The translations under genes were made by a program, and so were the position numbers. DNA of 64,000 bases from Streptomyces fungicidicus (GTDB taxonomy: Bacteria; Actinomycetota; Actinomycetes; Streptomycetales; Streptomycetaceae): the NCBI RefSeq assembly GCF_003665435.1, contig NZ_CP023408.1:496001-560000 (forward strand), given 5' to 3'. The notes beneath the pieces are model-generated. The model was not told the DNA's origin, made no database searches, and saw only the letters and a list, made by a program, of their open reading frames with translations. This document shows positions 42,751 to 50,954 of the stretch, in pieces (the stretch's first letter is position 1; each line of letters begins with the position of its first letter).

Positions 42751-42780
42751 GCGCCCCGTCCGGTCACCCGGCCGGGGCGC
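42751..42780. terminator. Hairpin between convergent CrtI-like and B12-domain operons
   Basis: GCGCCCCG (42751-42758) pairs with CGGGGCGC (42773-42780), with an inner CCGG-TCAC-CCGG helix. Confidence 0.65.
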
Positions 42781-42921
42781 TGAGATGCTCCGGCACGCCG
42801 GTCCGGCGCGGCCGCCGGTCGAGGACACCGGGCCGGTCGTACAGCCGCAGCGGGACCCGTGCCGCACCGGTGTGACGGTGGGTCATCCGCAGCGCGGATG
42901 GGACCAGTGGGCGGGCACCGC

Positions 42922-44001
42922 TCACGCGGCGGTGCCGGGGACGAGGGGGCCGGACAGGCCGGCGAGGTGTGCCGCGCCGTCACGGACCATGCGCAGACCG
43001 CGGGGGAAGTCGCGCACCTGTCCGGCCAGGATGTCCAGGCCGGCGACCAGCGAGTGCGCCGGGACACCGCGGGCCGACAGAACCCCGGCCGTCCAGTCCA
43101 GGAAGTCGGTGAAGACGGCCGCGTCGTCCATGTACAGGGCCGTGGCCAGGAAGTCGACCAAGTGGGCCAGGTCCTCCGCAGTGCGCTCCCGCCGCGCTTC
43201 GTCGCCACCGCACGTGGCCGGGAAACGGCCCTCCAGCTCCGTCAGCGTCTGCCCGATCAGGCGCCGCCGCGACTGGACCACCATGGTGTACTCCTGGTCG
43301 ACCAGATGCGGCAGGTCGTCGACCGCCTGCCGGATCACCGTCGGCCTCGGCAGGCCCGCCTCCAGCACGGCGGCGGCGCCGCGGGCGTCCGCCGCCCACG
43401 CGTCGGCGCCGAGGGCCCGCGCGTACCTGCCGTCCCGGCCGAACGCCCGGCCCCCGGCCAGGACCGGCACCCCGACGGACCGGCAGGCGGTGATGGCCGC
43501 GTGCGCCGTCGGAAGCTGGGTGGGGAGGGACCCGGAGAGCAGGACGGCGTCGGAGTCGGTCCGGTGCTGATGGGCGACCAGGTACGGCGTGGGCGTCTGG
43601 GCGCCCAGATAGTCGACCTGCCACCCCCGCAGCCGCAGGACCTCGGCGACGAGGCGGGCCGGGAACGCGTGCCACTCGCCGTCGACGCAGCTGACCGTCA
43701 CCCGTCCGCGGCGCGGCTCGGACGGTCCACGCGTGTCGGGACGGGGCACCAGGGCGGTGATGACCCGCTCGTTGATCGCCGTGGCGGCGTGCTCCTGGGC
43801 GACGGTGATCCGGTCGGCGGCCCACTCGGCACCGATCCGTGCCTGCACCGCCGCGACCGCGTCGAGCAGCAGGCTCTCCTCGTCCCAGCCCGCGCCGAGA
43901 GCGGAACGGACCAGGTCGACGGCGTGGTGTTCGTCCCCGTCGAGCACCGCCCGCCACAGCGCGTCGCACAGGCCGTCGTCCGGCGCACGGGTCTCGCTCA
44001 C
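42922..44001 (-). CDS. Cobalamin (B12)-binding sensor protein with CarH-type photoreceptor motif
   Basis: This 359-aa protein starts at GTG 44001, 3 nt after the PP2C stop. Residues 1-90 form the four-helix cap of B12 domains and contain W60-x9-E70-H71 (WAADRITVAQEH), the W-x9-EH motif of CarH/LitR adenosylcobalamin photoreceptors. Residues 98-220 are the Rossmann part, with the cobalt-ligand motif E-x-H at E109-W-H111 and VDYLGAQTPTPYL, LLSGSLP and VPVLAGGRAFG. The glycine of the DxHxxG rule is a proline here. There is no MerR DNA-binding domain. Instead a C-terminal helical domain (about 235-359, HLVDQEYTMVVQSRRRLIG...DDAAVFTDFLDW) resembles regulatory bundles. Likely a cytoplasmic B12/light sensor acting through its PP2C partner. 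Confidence 0.88.
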   Translation of the reverse strand: MSETRAPDDGLCDALWRAVLDGDEHHAVDLVRSALGAGWDEESLLLDAVAAVQARIGAEWAADRITVAQEHAATAINERVITALVPRPDTRGPSEPRRGRVTVSCVDGEWHAFPARLVAEVLRLRGWQVDYLGAQTPTPYLVAHQHRTDSDAVLLSGSLPTQLPTAHAAITACRSVGVPVLAGGRAFGRDGRYARALGADAWAADARGAAAVLEAGLPRPTVIRQAVDDLPHLVDQEYTMVVQSRRRLIGQTLTELEGRFPATCGGDEARRERTAEDLAHLVDFLATALYMDDAAVFTDFLDWTAGVLSARGVPAHSLVAGLDILAGQVRDFPRGLRMVRDGAAHLAGLSGPLVPGTAA

Positions 44002-44004
44002 GCG

Positions 44005-45672
44005 TTACCTCCCCGGCCGGCCCGCGACGGCGTTCCGCCCGCCCGTGCCGCCCGGCGCGCCCCTTCGCGGCGCGCCGATGGCGACGGCGGCCATGTCGTC
44101 GTGGCGGCCGGACCCCAGCCACTGCGCGGCCAGCATCTGCACCCGCTCGACGATCGCCTCGCCCGGCATCCCCGCGCACTCCGCCAGCGCCTTCCGCAGA
44201 CGGTGTTCCCCGAACAGTTCGTCGCCCAGCGGCCCGCCGCGGGCCTCGGTGATGCCGTCGGTGTAGAGCAGACAGGTCTCCCCGGGAGCGAGTTCGGTCT
44301 CGGCCGTCCGCCCCGGCGTGGTGGGCAGCGCTCCTACGAGGGTGCCCCGCGTGTCCACCTCCTCCACCGTGCCGTCCGCGCGGACCACGAGCGGCGGCAG
44401 GTGCCCGGCGCTGGTCAGACGCAGCCGCACGGTGTCGCCGTGCCGCTTCACCGAGGCCAGCACCAGGGTGGCGAACCGCGCGTGGTGCGAGTTGAGCAGG
44501 GCCCCGTTGAGCAGGCTGAGGACCTGCTGGTGGTCGGAGGCCAGCGGCAGCAGGGCCTGCAGCGTGTTGCGGATCTTGCCGGTCAGCACCGCGGCGTCCA
44601 GGCCCTTGCCGGCCACGTCGCCCAGTACGACGAACGTCTCCTCGGAGGCGTCGGCGCCGGGGTGGACGTCGTAGAAGTCCCCGCCGACCCGTTCGTGGTC
44701 GGCGGCGGCGCGGTAGCGGCCCGCGTACTCCACCCCGTGCACGCTGTGCAGGGCGGGGGGCAGCAGGTCCCGCATCAGGGTGGCGGTGATCGCGGTCTGC
44801 TCGCTGTACAGGCGCGCCGCCGACAGCGCGGTGCCCGCGCGCGCCGCGAAGAGCCGGGCGAACCTCTCCTCGTCGGGGGTGAACGCCTGCTCGGTGCCGG
44901 ACCGCAGCAGGATCAGCGCGCCCGCGGGCACTCCGTGACCCGGCAGCGGGGTGACGATCACGGAACCGACCGGCCCGGCGAAGCCGTCCGGGACGACCCA
45001 GCCGGGGATGTCGTCGGGATTGATCCAGCGGGCCGGCACCGGAGGGAAGCCGCGGAGGGCCTCGGCCAGCCCCGGGACGCCGTGCGGATCGACCTGGCGG
45101 GTCTCCTGGACCACCGGCTCGCCGCGCCGGGCGTGGGTCACGGCGTACCCGCGGCCGACGGGCGGGGTGACGAGCACGGCGGCGTCGGCGAGATGGTCCG
45201 CGGCCATCCGGGCCGCTATCTCGGCGCAGCGCGGCACGTTCAGCGACGACAGCAGGGTGCTGAAGAGCAGGGAGGCGGTGTCCGTCCGGTCCTGGGCGCG
45301 CAGCAGGGCCGCCTCGGCCAGGCGGCGGTCCGTGTCGTCGACCAGCCACCAGGCGACGCCGTCGGCCGTGGGGGTGGGACGGGCCTCGAAGACGCGGTCA
45401 CCGATCGTTCCGGACGGCGTGCCCTCCGCGGTGCCGCCGGTGTGCCGCCGGTGCGCGTCCGACAGCCAGCCGGGCGGCTCCCACGACGAACCGTCGTCGG
45501 AGGGCAGGCCCGGCACCAGCAGGCGGGCGGCCCGGTTCCGGCCGACGACACGGCCGTGCGCGTCGAGCACCAGAACGGGGCAGGGGGCGTCGTCCCAGGT
45601 CGGAACGGAACCGACCCGCGCGTCGCCCGGGTGGGTGGGGGAGCCGGGGGAAGGAATCACGAGCTGAGGCAC
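44005..45672 (-). CDS. PP2C (SpoIIE-type) phosphatase with PAS and GAF domains, coupled to B12 sensor
   Basis: This 555-aa protein (GTG 45672; an ATG at 45828 in frame is possible) has a short PAS-like N-domain (PVLVLDAHGRVVGRNRAARLL). A GAF domain follows (about 130-310; LNVPRCAEIAARMAADHLADAAVLV...LFAARAGTALSAARLYSEQTA). The SpoIIE catalytic domain runs about 325-535. Metal motifs are GGDFYDVHPG, VLGDVAGKGLDAAVLTGKIR, TSAGHLPPLV and CLLYTDGITEARGG. The stop is 3 nt before the B12-sensor start, and the sensor's ribosome site GGAGGTAA overlaps this stop, so the two are stoichiometric. It probably dephosphorylates an anti-anti-sigma (STAS) protein encoded elsewhere. Confidence 0.91.
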   Translation of the reverse strand: MPQLVIPSPGSPTHPGDARVGSVPTWDDAPCPVLVLDAHGRVVGRNRAARLLVPGLPSDDGSSWEPPGWLSDAHRRHTGGTAEGTPSGTIGDRVFEARPTPTADGVAWWLVDDTDRRLAEAALLRAQDRTDTASLLFSTLLSSLNVPRCAEIAARMAADHLADAAVLVTPPVGRGYAVTHARRGEPVVQETRQVDPHGVPGLAEALRGFPPVPARWINPDDIPGWVVPDGFAGPVGSVIVTPLPGHGVPAGALILLRSGTEQAFTPDEERFARLFAARAGTALSAARLYSEQTAITATLMRDLLPPALHSVHGVEYAGRYRAAADHERVGGDFYDVHPGADASEETFVVLGDVAGKGLDAAVLTGKIRNTLQALLPLASDHQQVLSLLNGALLNSHHARFATLVLASVKRHGDTVRLRLTSAGHLPPLVVRADGTVEEVDTRGTLVGALPTTPGRTAETELAPGETCLLYTDGITEARGGPLGDELFGEHRLRKALAECAGMPGEAIVERVQMLAAQWLGSGRHDDMAAVAIGAPRRGAPGGTGGRNAVAGRPGR

Positions 45673-45853
45673 GCGTCGTGCGCACCCCACCCCCTCTCTG
45701 TCGCAGAAACCAGGTCCGACGGCCACGGTCCCCCATTCGTGCCGACGAAGCAACCTGCCCCGGACCGGCGTGGCCCGCCGGCCGACGCCATGGCCGGGCG
45801 GCCGTGTACCCTCGGCGGATCCCTCCATGCCGCGCGGCTGGTGACGCCCGGTG

Positions 45854-46534
45854 TCAGGGTGCGGTCACGGCCTCGCGCACGGCGTGGTGTACGGCGCGTG
45901 CCAGCCGAGCTCCCCACAGGGAACGGGGGCCGGCGAAGGCGTGCGCCCGCTGGTCAGGGCCCGGTGCGAGGGCGGCGACGCACACCGCGTCCGTGGGCGT
46001 TCCCGAGCAGTCCAGACCGGCCTCCACGAGCGCCTGCACCTTCGCCTCCGTGGCCGTGGTCACCGCGTTGACCAGGGCGGCGTCGCTCAGCGGCGCGGGC
46101 ACGGCGACGACGATGTTGATCGTTCCCGGCTCCCGGTGCCCGTCGGTGCCCCCGCCGGGCCGTGCGGCCCAGCCGCGCACGTCGACGCCCGCCGTGACAT
46201 AGGCCTCCACGCCCGCGTCCTGCGCGCGGGTGTACGCCGCGACGTCCGCCGCCGTCATCAGCCCCACCCCCGGCCCCCGCGCACCCGCCCCGGCGGCGAG
46301 AGCGGCGAGGTGCCGGTCGGGGTCGGTGCGCCGGTAGCCGTGCGCGACCTGGGCGTTGAGGACCCAGGCACGCTCGCCGATGCCCCCGCCCAGCACCGCG
46401 CTGCTGATCATCCGCCGGCCGGGTCCCGCGGTCCACAGCAGCGACGTCAGCCGTTCGCCGTCCTCCACACGGGTCAGCAGGCGCGGGGGCACCAGGGCGG
46501 GGGCGGTGCTGGTCAGGGGAAGGACGGCGGTCAC
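45854..46534 (-). CDS. cbiZ: Adenosylcobinamide amidohydrolase (CbiZ-like)
   Basis: This 226-aa protein starts at GTG 46534 after GAGGAG. It contains the family-defining block PAPLSDAALVNAVTTATEAKVQAL followed by GTPTDAVCVAAL (about residues 150-195). The central INIVVAVP strand and the upstream SSAVLGGGIGERAWVLNAQV match CbiZ, which opens the nucleotide loop of cobalamins or cleaves adenosylcobinamide to cobyric acid during B12 salvage. The catalytic Asp/Thr-rich loop (SGTPTDA) is intact. It lies upstream of the PP2C/B12-sensor pair on the same strand (181-bp gap), suggesting a shared link to cobalamin. Confidence 0.87.
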   Translation of the reverse strand: MTAVLPLTSTAPALVPPRLLTRVEDGERLTSLLWTAGPGRRMISSAVLGGGIGERAWVLNAQVAHGYRRTDPDRHLAALAAGAGARGPGVGLMTAADVAAYTRAQDAGVEAYVTAGVDVRGWAARPGGGTDGHREPGTINIVVAVPAPLSDAALVNAVTTATEAKVQALVEAGLDCSGTPTDAVCVAALAPGPDQRAHAFAGPRSLWGARLARAVHHAVREAVTAP

Positions 46535-46611
46535 CGTACGGAAACTCCTCGCGGGGTCGGGGCGACCGATCCTAGGCCGGACCGGCGGCGCTCCCCGCAG
46601 GAGGGGGTGGG

Positions 46612-47028
46612 TCAGCTCCCCGCGCCCGCCGGCAGCCGGAAGCAGGCCGTGACGGTCTTGCCGTGCGGGCAGGGCCTGGCCTCCCAGGTGTCGGCGAGGG
46701 CGTCGACCAGCAGCATGCCCCGGCCGCCGAGGCCCTCGGTGCTCGGCACGCGCGGCGCCGGCAGGTCGGCGGACCTGTCGTGCACCGAGACGTGCAGACA
46801 ACTGCCGTCCCACGACATGACCAGCTGCGCGGAACTGCCCGCGTGGACGTGCGCGTTGGTGACCAGTTCCGAAACGGTCAGCAGCACGTCGTCCGCCGTG
46901 TCGGGAGCGGTGCTGTCCCAGCCCAGTGAGACGAGGTGCTCCCGGGCCCAGTCGCGGGCCTCCTTCACCCCGCGGTCCATCGGCAGTGAGCGTGCCCAGC
47001 CCACCGTCCGGACCGACTGTTCCTTCAT
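46612..47028 (-). CDS. Anti-sigma-factor-like ATP-binding protein (RsbW/HATPase_c_2)
   Basis: This 138-aa stand-alone GHKL ATPase has LLTVSELVTNAHVHAGSSAQL (N-box, near residues 52-72), HVSVHDRSADLPAPR (G1) and GLGGRGMLLVDALADTWEARP (G2), ending TACFRLPAG. GGAGAGGA precedes ATG 47028. It is followed 77 bp later by the CbiZ-like gene and then the PP2C/B12-sensor pair, all on the minus strand. Anti-sigma kinase plus PP2C phosphatase is the standard core of a partner-switching circuit. Confidence 0.87.
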   Translation of the reverse strand: MKEQSVRTVGWARSLPMDRGVKEARDWAREHLVSLGWDSTAPDTADDVLLTVSELVTNAHVHAGSSAQLVMSWDGSCLHVSVHDRSADLPAPRVPSTEGLGGRGMLLVDALADTWEARPCPHGKTVTACFRLPAGAGS

Positions 47029-47102
47029 GGGTCCTCTCCGGTCGGGGGGAAGCGGTCCGGCCAGGTGCCCGCCGGACCGCACGGAAGCGGACGAGGAGGG
47101 GC

Positions 47103-47252
47103 TCAACGGTGACCGCCGCGGAACCGGCCGAGCAGCCGCTGCGCCTGGGCCCGGCGCCGGGGGTCGGCCGCCGCCCGCCGCACCTGCTCGGCCGTACGCC
47201 GGCCCTGAGGGCTCCTGGCGAACTGTTTGATGCGTTCCATCATGCTCGGCAT
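47103..47252 (-). CDS. Small basic 49-aa protein
   Basis: This short, very basic protein (MERIKQFARSPQGRRTAEQVRRAAADPRRRAQAQRLL...) has amphipathic Arg-rich helices and no hydrophobic core. GAAGGAA precedes ATG 47252. Similar 45-75-aa proteins are recurrent in streptomycetes; nucleic-acid or membrane-surface binding is possible, but nothing is proven. It lies 74 bp upstream of the ATP-binding protein gene. Confidence 0.6.
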   Translation of the reverse strand: MPSMMERIKQFARSPQGRRTAEQVRRAAADPRRRAQAQRLLGRFRGGHR

Positions 47253-47344
47253 GGTGGTTCCTTCCCGCGATGTCCGCTGTGTCCTTGCCGTCACTCCGCC
47301 TACCCCCGGCGGGCGAACTCAGCCCCGCGGGCGCCCGGACGGGT

Positions 47345-48412
47345 TCAGGTCTCCTTCAACGGCTCGTACCCCTCCGCCCCCAGACCGAACGTCCACGCCA
47401 CTCCCTCACGGGCCGTCCGGGTGGCCGGCGGCACGCGCAGCCAGTACGTGCGGTGGGTGCCGTCCGGTTCGGGCGTGGAGTTGAGCACCTCGACCATGAC
47501 GACCGGTTCGTCGCCGGCCAGGTCGATGCGCCAGAGCGTGCCCGTGCCGTCCCGGTGCAGCGGCCGCGCCCCGGAGTCGGCCAGGTAGCGGTCGTAGCCG
47601 TAGTACTCGAGCATCACCCGCCGCAGTTCGGCGTTCTCCTCCTCCCGTATCCGCTCCGGCGTCAGGGTGCGCAGCTCCGCCAGGAAGGCGCGCGTCACCG
47701 GCATGCCGCGCCAGGCGCACAGGGCGAAGCCGTCGGGGAACTCCAGGGCGGGCCCGTCGCCGTGGTCGAGCCGGCCGGCCTCGTCCCGGTGCAGCGCCAC
47801 GGGGCGTTCGCACACCACGGCCACCTTCTCGAACGGCCACCACCAGCCGGCGCTCCGGCACACCTGGGCCGGCCCGGCCAGCGCGGAGCCCTCGGTGCGC
47901 AGGGCGGCCAGCCACGGCGCGTCGTGCTGCCCGAGCAGCGCGTCCAGCAGCACCAGCCGTATCTCCCCGCGGACGGCGGCGTCGTCGCCGGCCAGGTCGT
48001 CGAGGACCCCGGCGCGGATCCGGTCGACCAGCGCCTGCGTGGTGTCCCACAGGGCGCCGCCGGTCGCCGACCAGTGCCGTGACCAGCCCACCGCACCCAA
48101 CTCCGCGTACATCCGGCCGCGTTCCGCCGCCCACGGCGCGGTGCGCAGCGCCTCCCGCACGCTCGCCCCGAAGTCCGTCCCGCGCCGGACCAGCGTCACG
48201 CCCTCGCGCGGCGATCCGGCCCAGATCACCCGCTCCGGCCCGGCCAGACCGGCGCTCCGGTAGGCCAGCCGGACGCCCTCCTCCGCCGCGGCCCGGTCCG
48301 CGGGCACGGCGGCGGCGGCCCACGCACGCCAGCGTGCCGTCCCGTCCACCCCGCCCCCGGCGCCGTCCGGCGCGACGGCCGTCCCGCTCTCCTGCTGCTG
48401 CGCGCTCGTCAT
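47345..48412 (-). CDS. DUF6745-like hypothetical protein
   Basis: This 355-aa protein has Trp-rich helical first half (WAAAAVPADRAAAEEGVRLAYRSAG; GWWWPFEKVAVVCERP). Its second half reads DGPALEFPDGFALCAWRGMPV near residues 220-240 and ends TYWLRVPPATRTAREGVAWTFGL. From memory this matches the DUF6745 family, which appears in Streptomyces as single genes of unknown role. It has no signal peptide or membrane span. The gene is 70 bp downstream of the 108-aa gene on the same strand. Confidence 0.75.
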   Translation of the reverse strand: MTSAQQQESGTAVAPDGAGGGVDGTARWRAWAAAAVPADRAAAEEGVRLAYRSAGLAGPERVIWAGSPREGVTLVRRGTDFGASVREALRTAPWAAERGRMYAELGAVGWSRHWSATGGALWDTTQALVDRIRAGVLDDLAGDDAAVRGEIRLVLLDALLGQHDAPWLAALRTEGSALAGPAQVCRSAGWWWPFEKVAVVCERPVALHRDEAGRLDHGDGPALEFPDGFALCAWRGMPVTRAFLAELRTLTPERIREEENAELRRVMLEYYGYDRYLADSGARPLHRDGTGTLWRIDLAGDEPVVMVEVLNSTPEPDGTHRTYWLRVPPATRTAREGVAWTFGLGAEGYEPLKET

Positions 48413-48482
48413 CGTCGGCGTCCCCTGTCCCTTGTTCCCTGTTCCCGCCGTGTCCCTGTGTCCCATGCCGCCGCCGTGCCCG

Positions 48483-48809
48483 TCAGTCGGCCACCAGCCG
48501 CACCGAGCCGGGGACGTACTCCCGCTGCCGGATCACACGGAACCACCCCTGGGGCAGCGTGATCGCGGCATGCTCCTCGTGGACCACCCGGCCGCCGTCG
48601 GGCAGGTGCAGCAGGAACGGCCCGTACGGGCCGGGCTCGCGGACGAGTTCGCCCCGGCCGACCACCGCGTGCGCGTGTCCGGTGACCTCCCCCAGAGCCA
48701 GCACCAGCCGGCCCCTGCCGTCACGCGGCTCCCTGGGCGCGTCCGGTACGTGGGACGGCACCGCCCCGTCCGCGACGGGCACGATCAGCACGTCTCCCTG
48801 CCGGTACAT
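48483..48809 (-). CDS. Hypothetical 108-aa protein
   Basis: Not recognised by function. It begins MYRQGDVLIVPVADG and continues GEVTGHAHAVVGRGELVREPG, FLLHLPDGGRVVHEEHAAITLPQGWFRVIRQREYVPGS. The pattern (RQGDVLI...GEVTGHAHA...HEEHAAI) recurs in short proteins found next to DUF6745-like genes. Conserved His residues in GHAHA and HEEHA suggest a small metal-binding beta-fold. GGGGAGAG precedes ATG 48809. It probably forms an operon with the DUF6745-like gene. Confidence 0.72.
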   Translation of the reverse strand: MYRQGDVLIVPVADGAVPSHVPDAPREPRDGRGRLVLALGEVTGHAHAVVGRGELVREPGPYGPFLLHLPDGGRVVHEEHAAITLPQGWFRVIRQREYVPGSVRLVAD

Positions 48810-48872
48810 GGCTCTCCCCTCCGCTCCGGCGCACGGCGCTCCGGAGTCCATGCGCAGACCGTACGAGCCGGC

Positions 48873-48917
48873 ACTGACAACGGACCGTCACCAGCCCCGC
48901 CGCCGGACGCTGTCAGT
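48873..48917. promoter_or_regulatory. Inverted repeat in divergent promoter region of the radical SAM operon
   Basis: ACTGACA (48873-48879) and TGTCAGT (48911-48917) are perfect inverted 7-mers in the 221-bp spacer between the divergent 108-aa gene and the STM4015-like operon. A candidate shared operator; no regulator gene is adjacent. Confidence 0.35.
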
Positions 48918-49030
48918 CCCTGTTGGTAGAACTGCTGCACGCACCGCCGGCCGGCTCGCACCCCGCGCGCCCCCACGGCGCTGCCCAGGCACCGCCTTCC
49001 TTCCCGTGTCGCACGACAGGAGCAGCCCGT

Positions 49031-49990
49031 ATGACCATCGGTGGCCACCTCGAGGAGCTGTACGGCCTTCCCGCCTTCACCTTTCCGGGGCCGGGCGAGA
49101 CACCGCGGGAGCTGCCCGAACCCGACGCCGTGGCCTGGCGGATCACCGCCGACAGCTACGACGCCGAGGAACAGTGGACCGAAGCCTTCGCCCGCTTCTG
49201 CTCCGCCGTCGACACCACCCGGGTCCGCGCCCTGGCCGTCGGCGCCTGGGAGGACGCGTACGACAGGGGTCCCGGCGACATCATCGAGGCGCTGGTGACG
49301 GCGCGTGACCGGCTGCCCGGACTGCGGTCGCTGTTCCTCGGGGACATGCACTCCGAGGAGTGCGAGATCTCCTGGATCAACCAGACCGACGTCACCCCCC
49401 TGCTGTCGGCCTACCCGGCCCTCGAGGAGTTCGGTGTGCGCGGGGGACAGGGGCTGCGGTTCCCCGCCCTGCGCCACGACGCGCTGCGCACGCTGATCGT
49501 GGAGACCGGCGGCCTCCCGGTGGAGGTCGTCCGCGGGATCGGGGCCAGCGAACTGCCCGCGCTGGAGAACCTCGACCTGTGGCTCGGCACCTCGTGGTAC
49601 GGCGCCGACAGCGAGGCCGCCGACCTGGAGCCGGTCCTGTCCGGCGCCCGGCTGCCCCGGCTGCGGTACCTGGCCCTGCGCAACAGCGAGATACAGGACG
49701 AGATCGCCGCCGCCGTCGCGTCGGCGCCGGTGGTCGCCCGGCTCGAGGTGCTCGACCTGTCGATGGGCACCCTGGGCGACGACGGGGCCGCGGCCCTCCT
49801 CGGCGGCCAGCCGCTGACGCACCTCAGGAAGCTGGACCTGCACCACAACTACCTGAGCGAGCCGCTCCTGCGGCGCCTGCGGGAGACCCTCGGGTCCGCG
49901 GGCGTCGAACTGGACCTCGACCGGGACGACGCGGACTGGGACGAGGACGACGACGGCACCGTCCACCGCTACGTCGCCGTCGGGGAGTGA
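49031..49990 (+). CDS. STM4015-family leucine-rich-repeat protein, first copy
   Basis: This 319-aa protein is made of irregular leucine-rich repeats: ALRTLIVETGGLPVEVV, LPALENLDLWLGTSWYG, LPRLRYLALRNSEIQDEIAAAV, LEVLDLSMGTLGDDGAAALLGGQPLTHLRKLDLHHNYLSEPLLRRL. The N-terminus HLEELYGLPAFTFPG and LRSLFLGDMHSEECEISWINQ are conserved with the next gene and match, from memory, the uncharacterised STM4015 family. The ribosome site AGGAG lies 7 nt before ATG 49031. It heads a six-gene operon with two radical SAM enzymes. An LRR fold suggests it presents or recognises a protein or peptide partner. Confidence 0.83.
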   Translation: MTIGGHLEELYGLPAFTFPGPGETPRELPEPDAVAWRITADSYDAEEQWTEAFARFCSAVDTTRVRALAVGAWEDAYDRGPGDIIEALVTARDRLPGLRSLFLGDMHSEECEISWINQTDVTPLLSAYPALEEFGVRGGQGLRFPALRHDALRTLIVETGGLPVEVVRGIGASELPALENLDLWLGTSWYGADSEAADLEPVLSGARLPRLRYLALRNSEIQDEIAAAVASAPVVARLEVLDLSMGTLGDDGAAALLGGQPLTHLRKLDLHHNYLSEPLLRRLRETLGSAGVELDLDRDDADWDEDDDGTVHRYVAVGE

Positions 49991-49997
49991 GCGCGCC

Positions 49998-50954
49998 GTG
50001 GCCTACTACCCCTCGCACCTGACCCACTTCCACGGCCTGCCCGTGCACCACTTCGACGGCGGCGGGCAGCAGGAGGACCCCGGCCCGGACCTCCCGCCCC
50101 CCGCCTCCGTCGCGTGGCGGCTGGCGGCCGACTGGGAGGTGCCGTTCGAGGACCGCTGGAGCTCCTTCCTGGACCGGGTGACCACCGAAGAGGTCGTGGC
50201 CCTCGTCGTCGGCGCCTGGTGGCAGGAGTGGGACGAGCACGGCATCAATCCCGCGCTCGACCTGCTCACGGCCGAGGCGCACCGGTTCCCGAGGCTGCGG
50301 GCGGTCTTCCTCGGGGACGTCGAGTCCGAGGAGTCGGAGATCTCCTGGATCAAGCAGGGCGAGGTCAGCCGGGTGCTGCGCGCCTGGCCCGGCCTGCGCG
50401 AACTCGGCCTGCGCGGAGCCGGCGAACTGGTGATCGAACCGATGCGGCACGACGGGCTGCGCAGGCTGCGCATCGAGTCCGGCGGCCTGCCCCCCGAACC
50501 GGTCCGCGGCCTCGCCGCCTGCGACCTCCCGGCCCTGCATCACCTGGAACTGTGGCTGGGCACCAGCTGGTACGGGGGCGACTGCACCCCGGCCGACGTC
50601 CGGGCGCTCCTCGCCATGCTGGAGCGCAGCCCCGAACTCGCCCATCTGGGGCTGTGCAACAGCGACATCCAGGACCATGTCGCCGCCGCGGTGGCCGCCG
50701 CGCCCGTCGTCGCGGGGCTGGACTCCCTCGACCTGAGCATGGGCGAACTCGGCGACGACGGAGCCACCGCGCTGCTCTCCGGGCAGCCGCTGACCCATCT
50801 GCGGGCGCTCGACCTCGGGCACCACTTCATGAGCGAGGAGATGACCCGCCGCGTCCGCGAGGTCCTCGGACCGCACATCCCGGACCTCGCGCTCGGTCCC
50901 GCGCGCCGCAGCGCCCACCGCCCGGAGACCCGTTATGTCGCGGTCGGGGAGTGA
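49998..50954 (+). CDS. STM4015-family leucine-rich-repeat protein, second copy
   Basis: This 318-aa paralogue of the preceding protein starts at GTG 49998, 7 nt after its stop. Shared blocks are HFHGLPVHHFDG (near residue 8), RAVFLGDVESEESEISWIKQ, GLRRLRIESGGLPPEPV, LWLGTSWYGGD, DSLDLSMGELGDDGATALLSGQPLTHLRALDLGHH and the terminal YVAVGE. Tandem duplication with divergence suggests two related partners or a heterodimer. The next gene starts inside its last 20 nt. Confidence 0.83.
   Translation: MAYYPSHLTHFHGLPVHHFDGGGQQEDPGPDLPPPASVAWRLAADWEVPFEDRWSSFLDRVTTEEVVALVVGAWWQEWDEHGINPALDLLTAEAHRFPRLRAVFLGDVESEESEISWIKQGEVSRVLRAWPGLRELGLRGAGELVIEPMRHDGLRRLRIESGGLPPEPVRGLAACDLPALHHLELWLGTSWYGGDCTPADVRALLAMLERSPELAHLGLCNSDIQDHVAAAVAAAPVVAGLDSLDLSMGELGDDGATALLSGQPLTHLRALDLGHHFMSEEMTRRVREVLGPHIPDLALGPARRSAHRPETRYVAVGE

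Noticed and set aside
42764..42886. A 40-codon minus-strand frame (starts MTHRHTGAAR) just downstream of the B12-sensor gene
   Set aside because: No ribosome site, and its stop falls inside the proposed terminator hairpin. I could not match it to any family, so it is not called as a gene.
45673..45853. Cobalamin riboswitch between the cbiZ-like and PP2C genes
   Set aside because: I looked for the conserved B12-box and adjacent helices on the minus strand and did not find them; the region is better explained as an untranslated leader or a longer N-terminus of the phosphatase.
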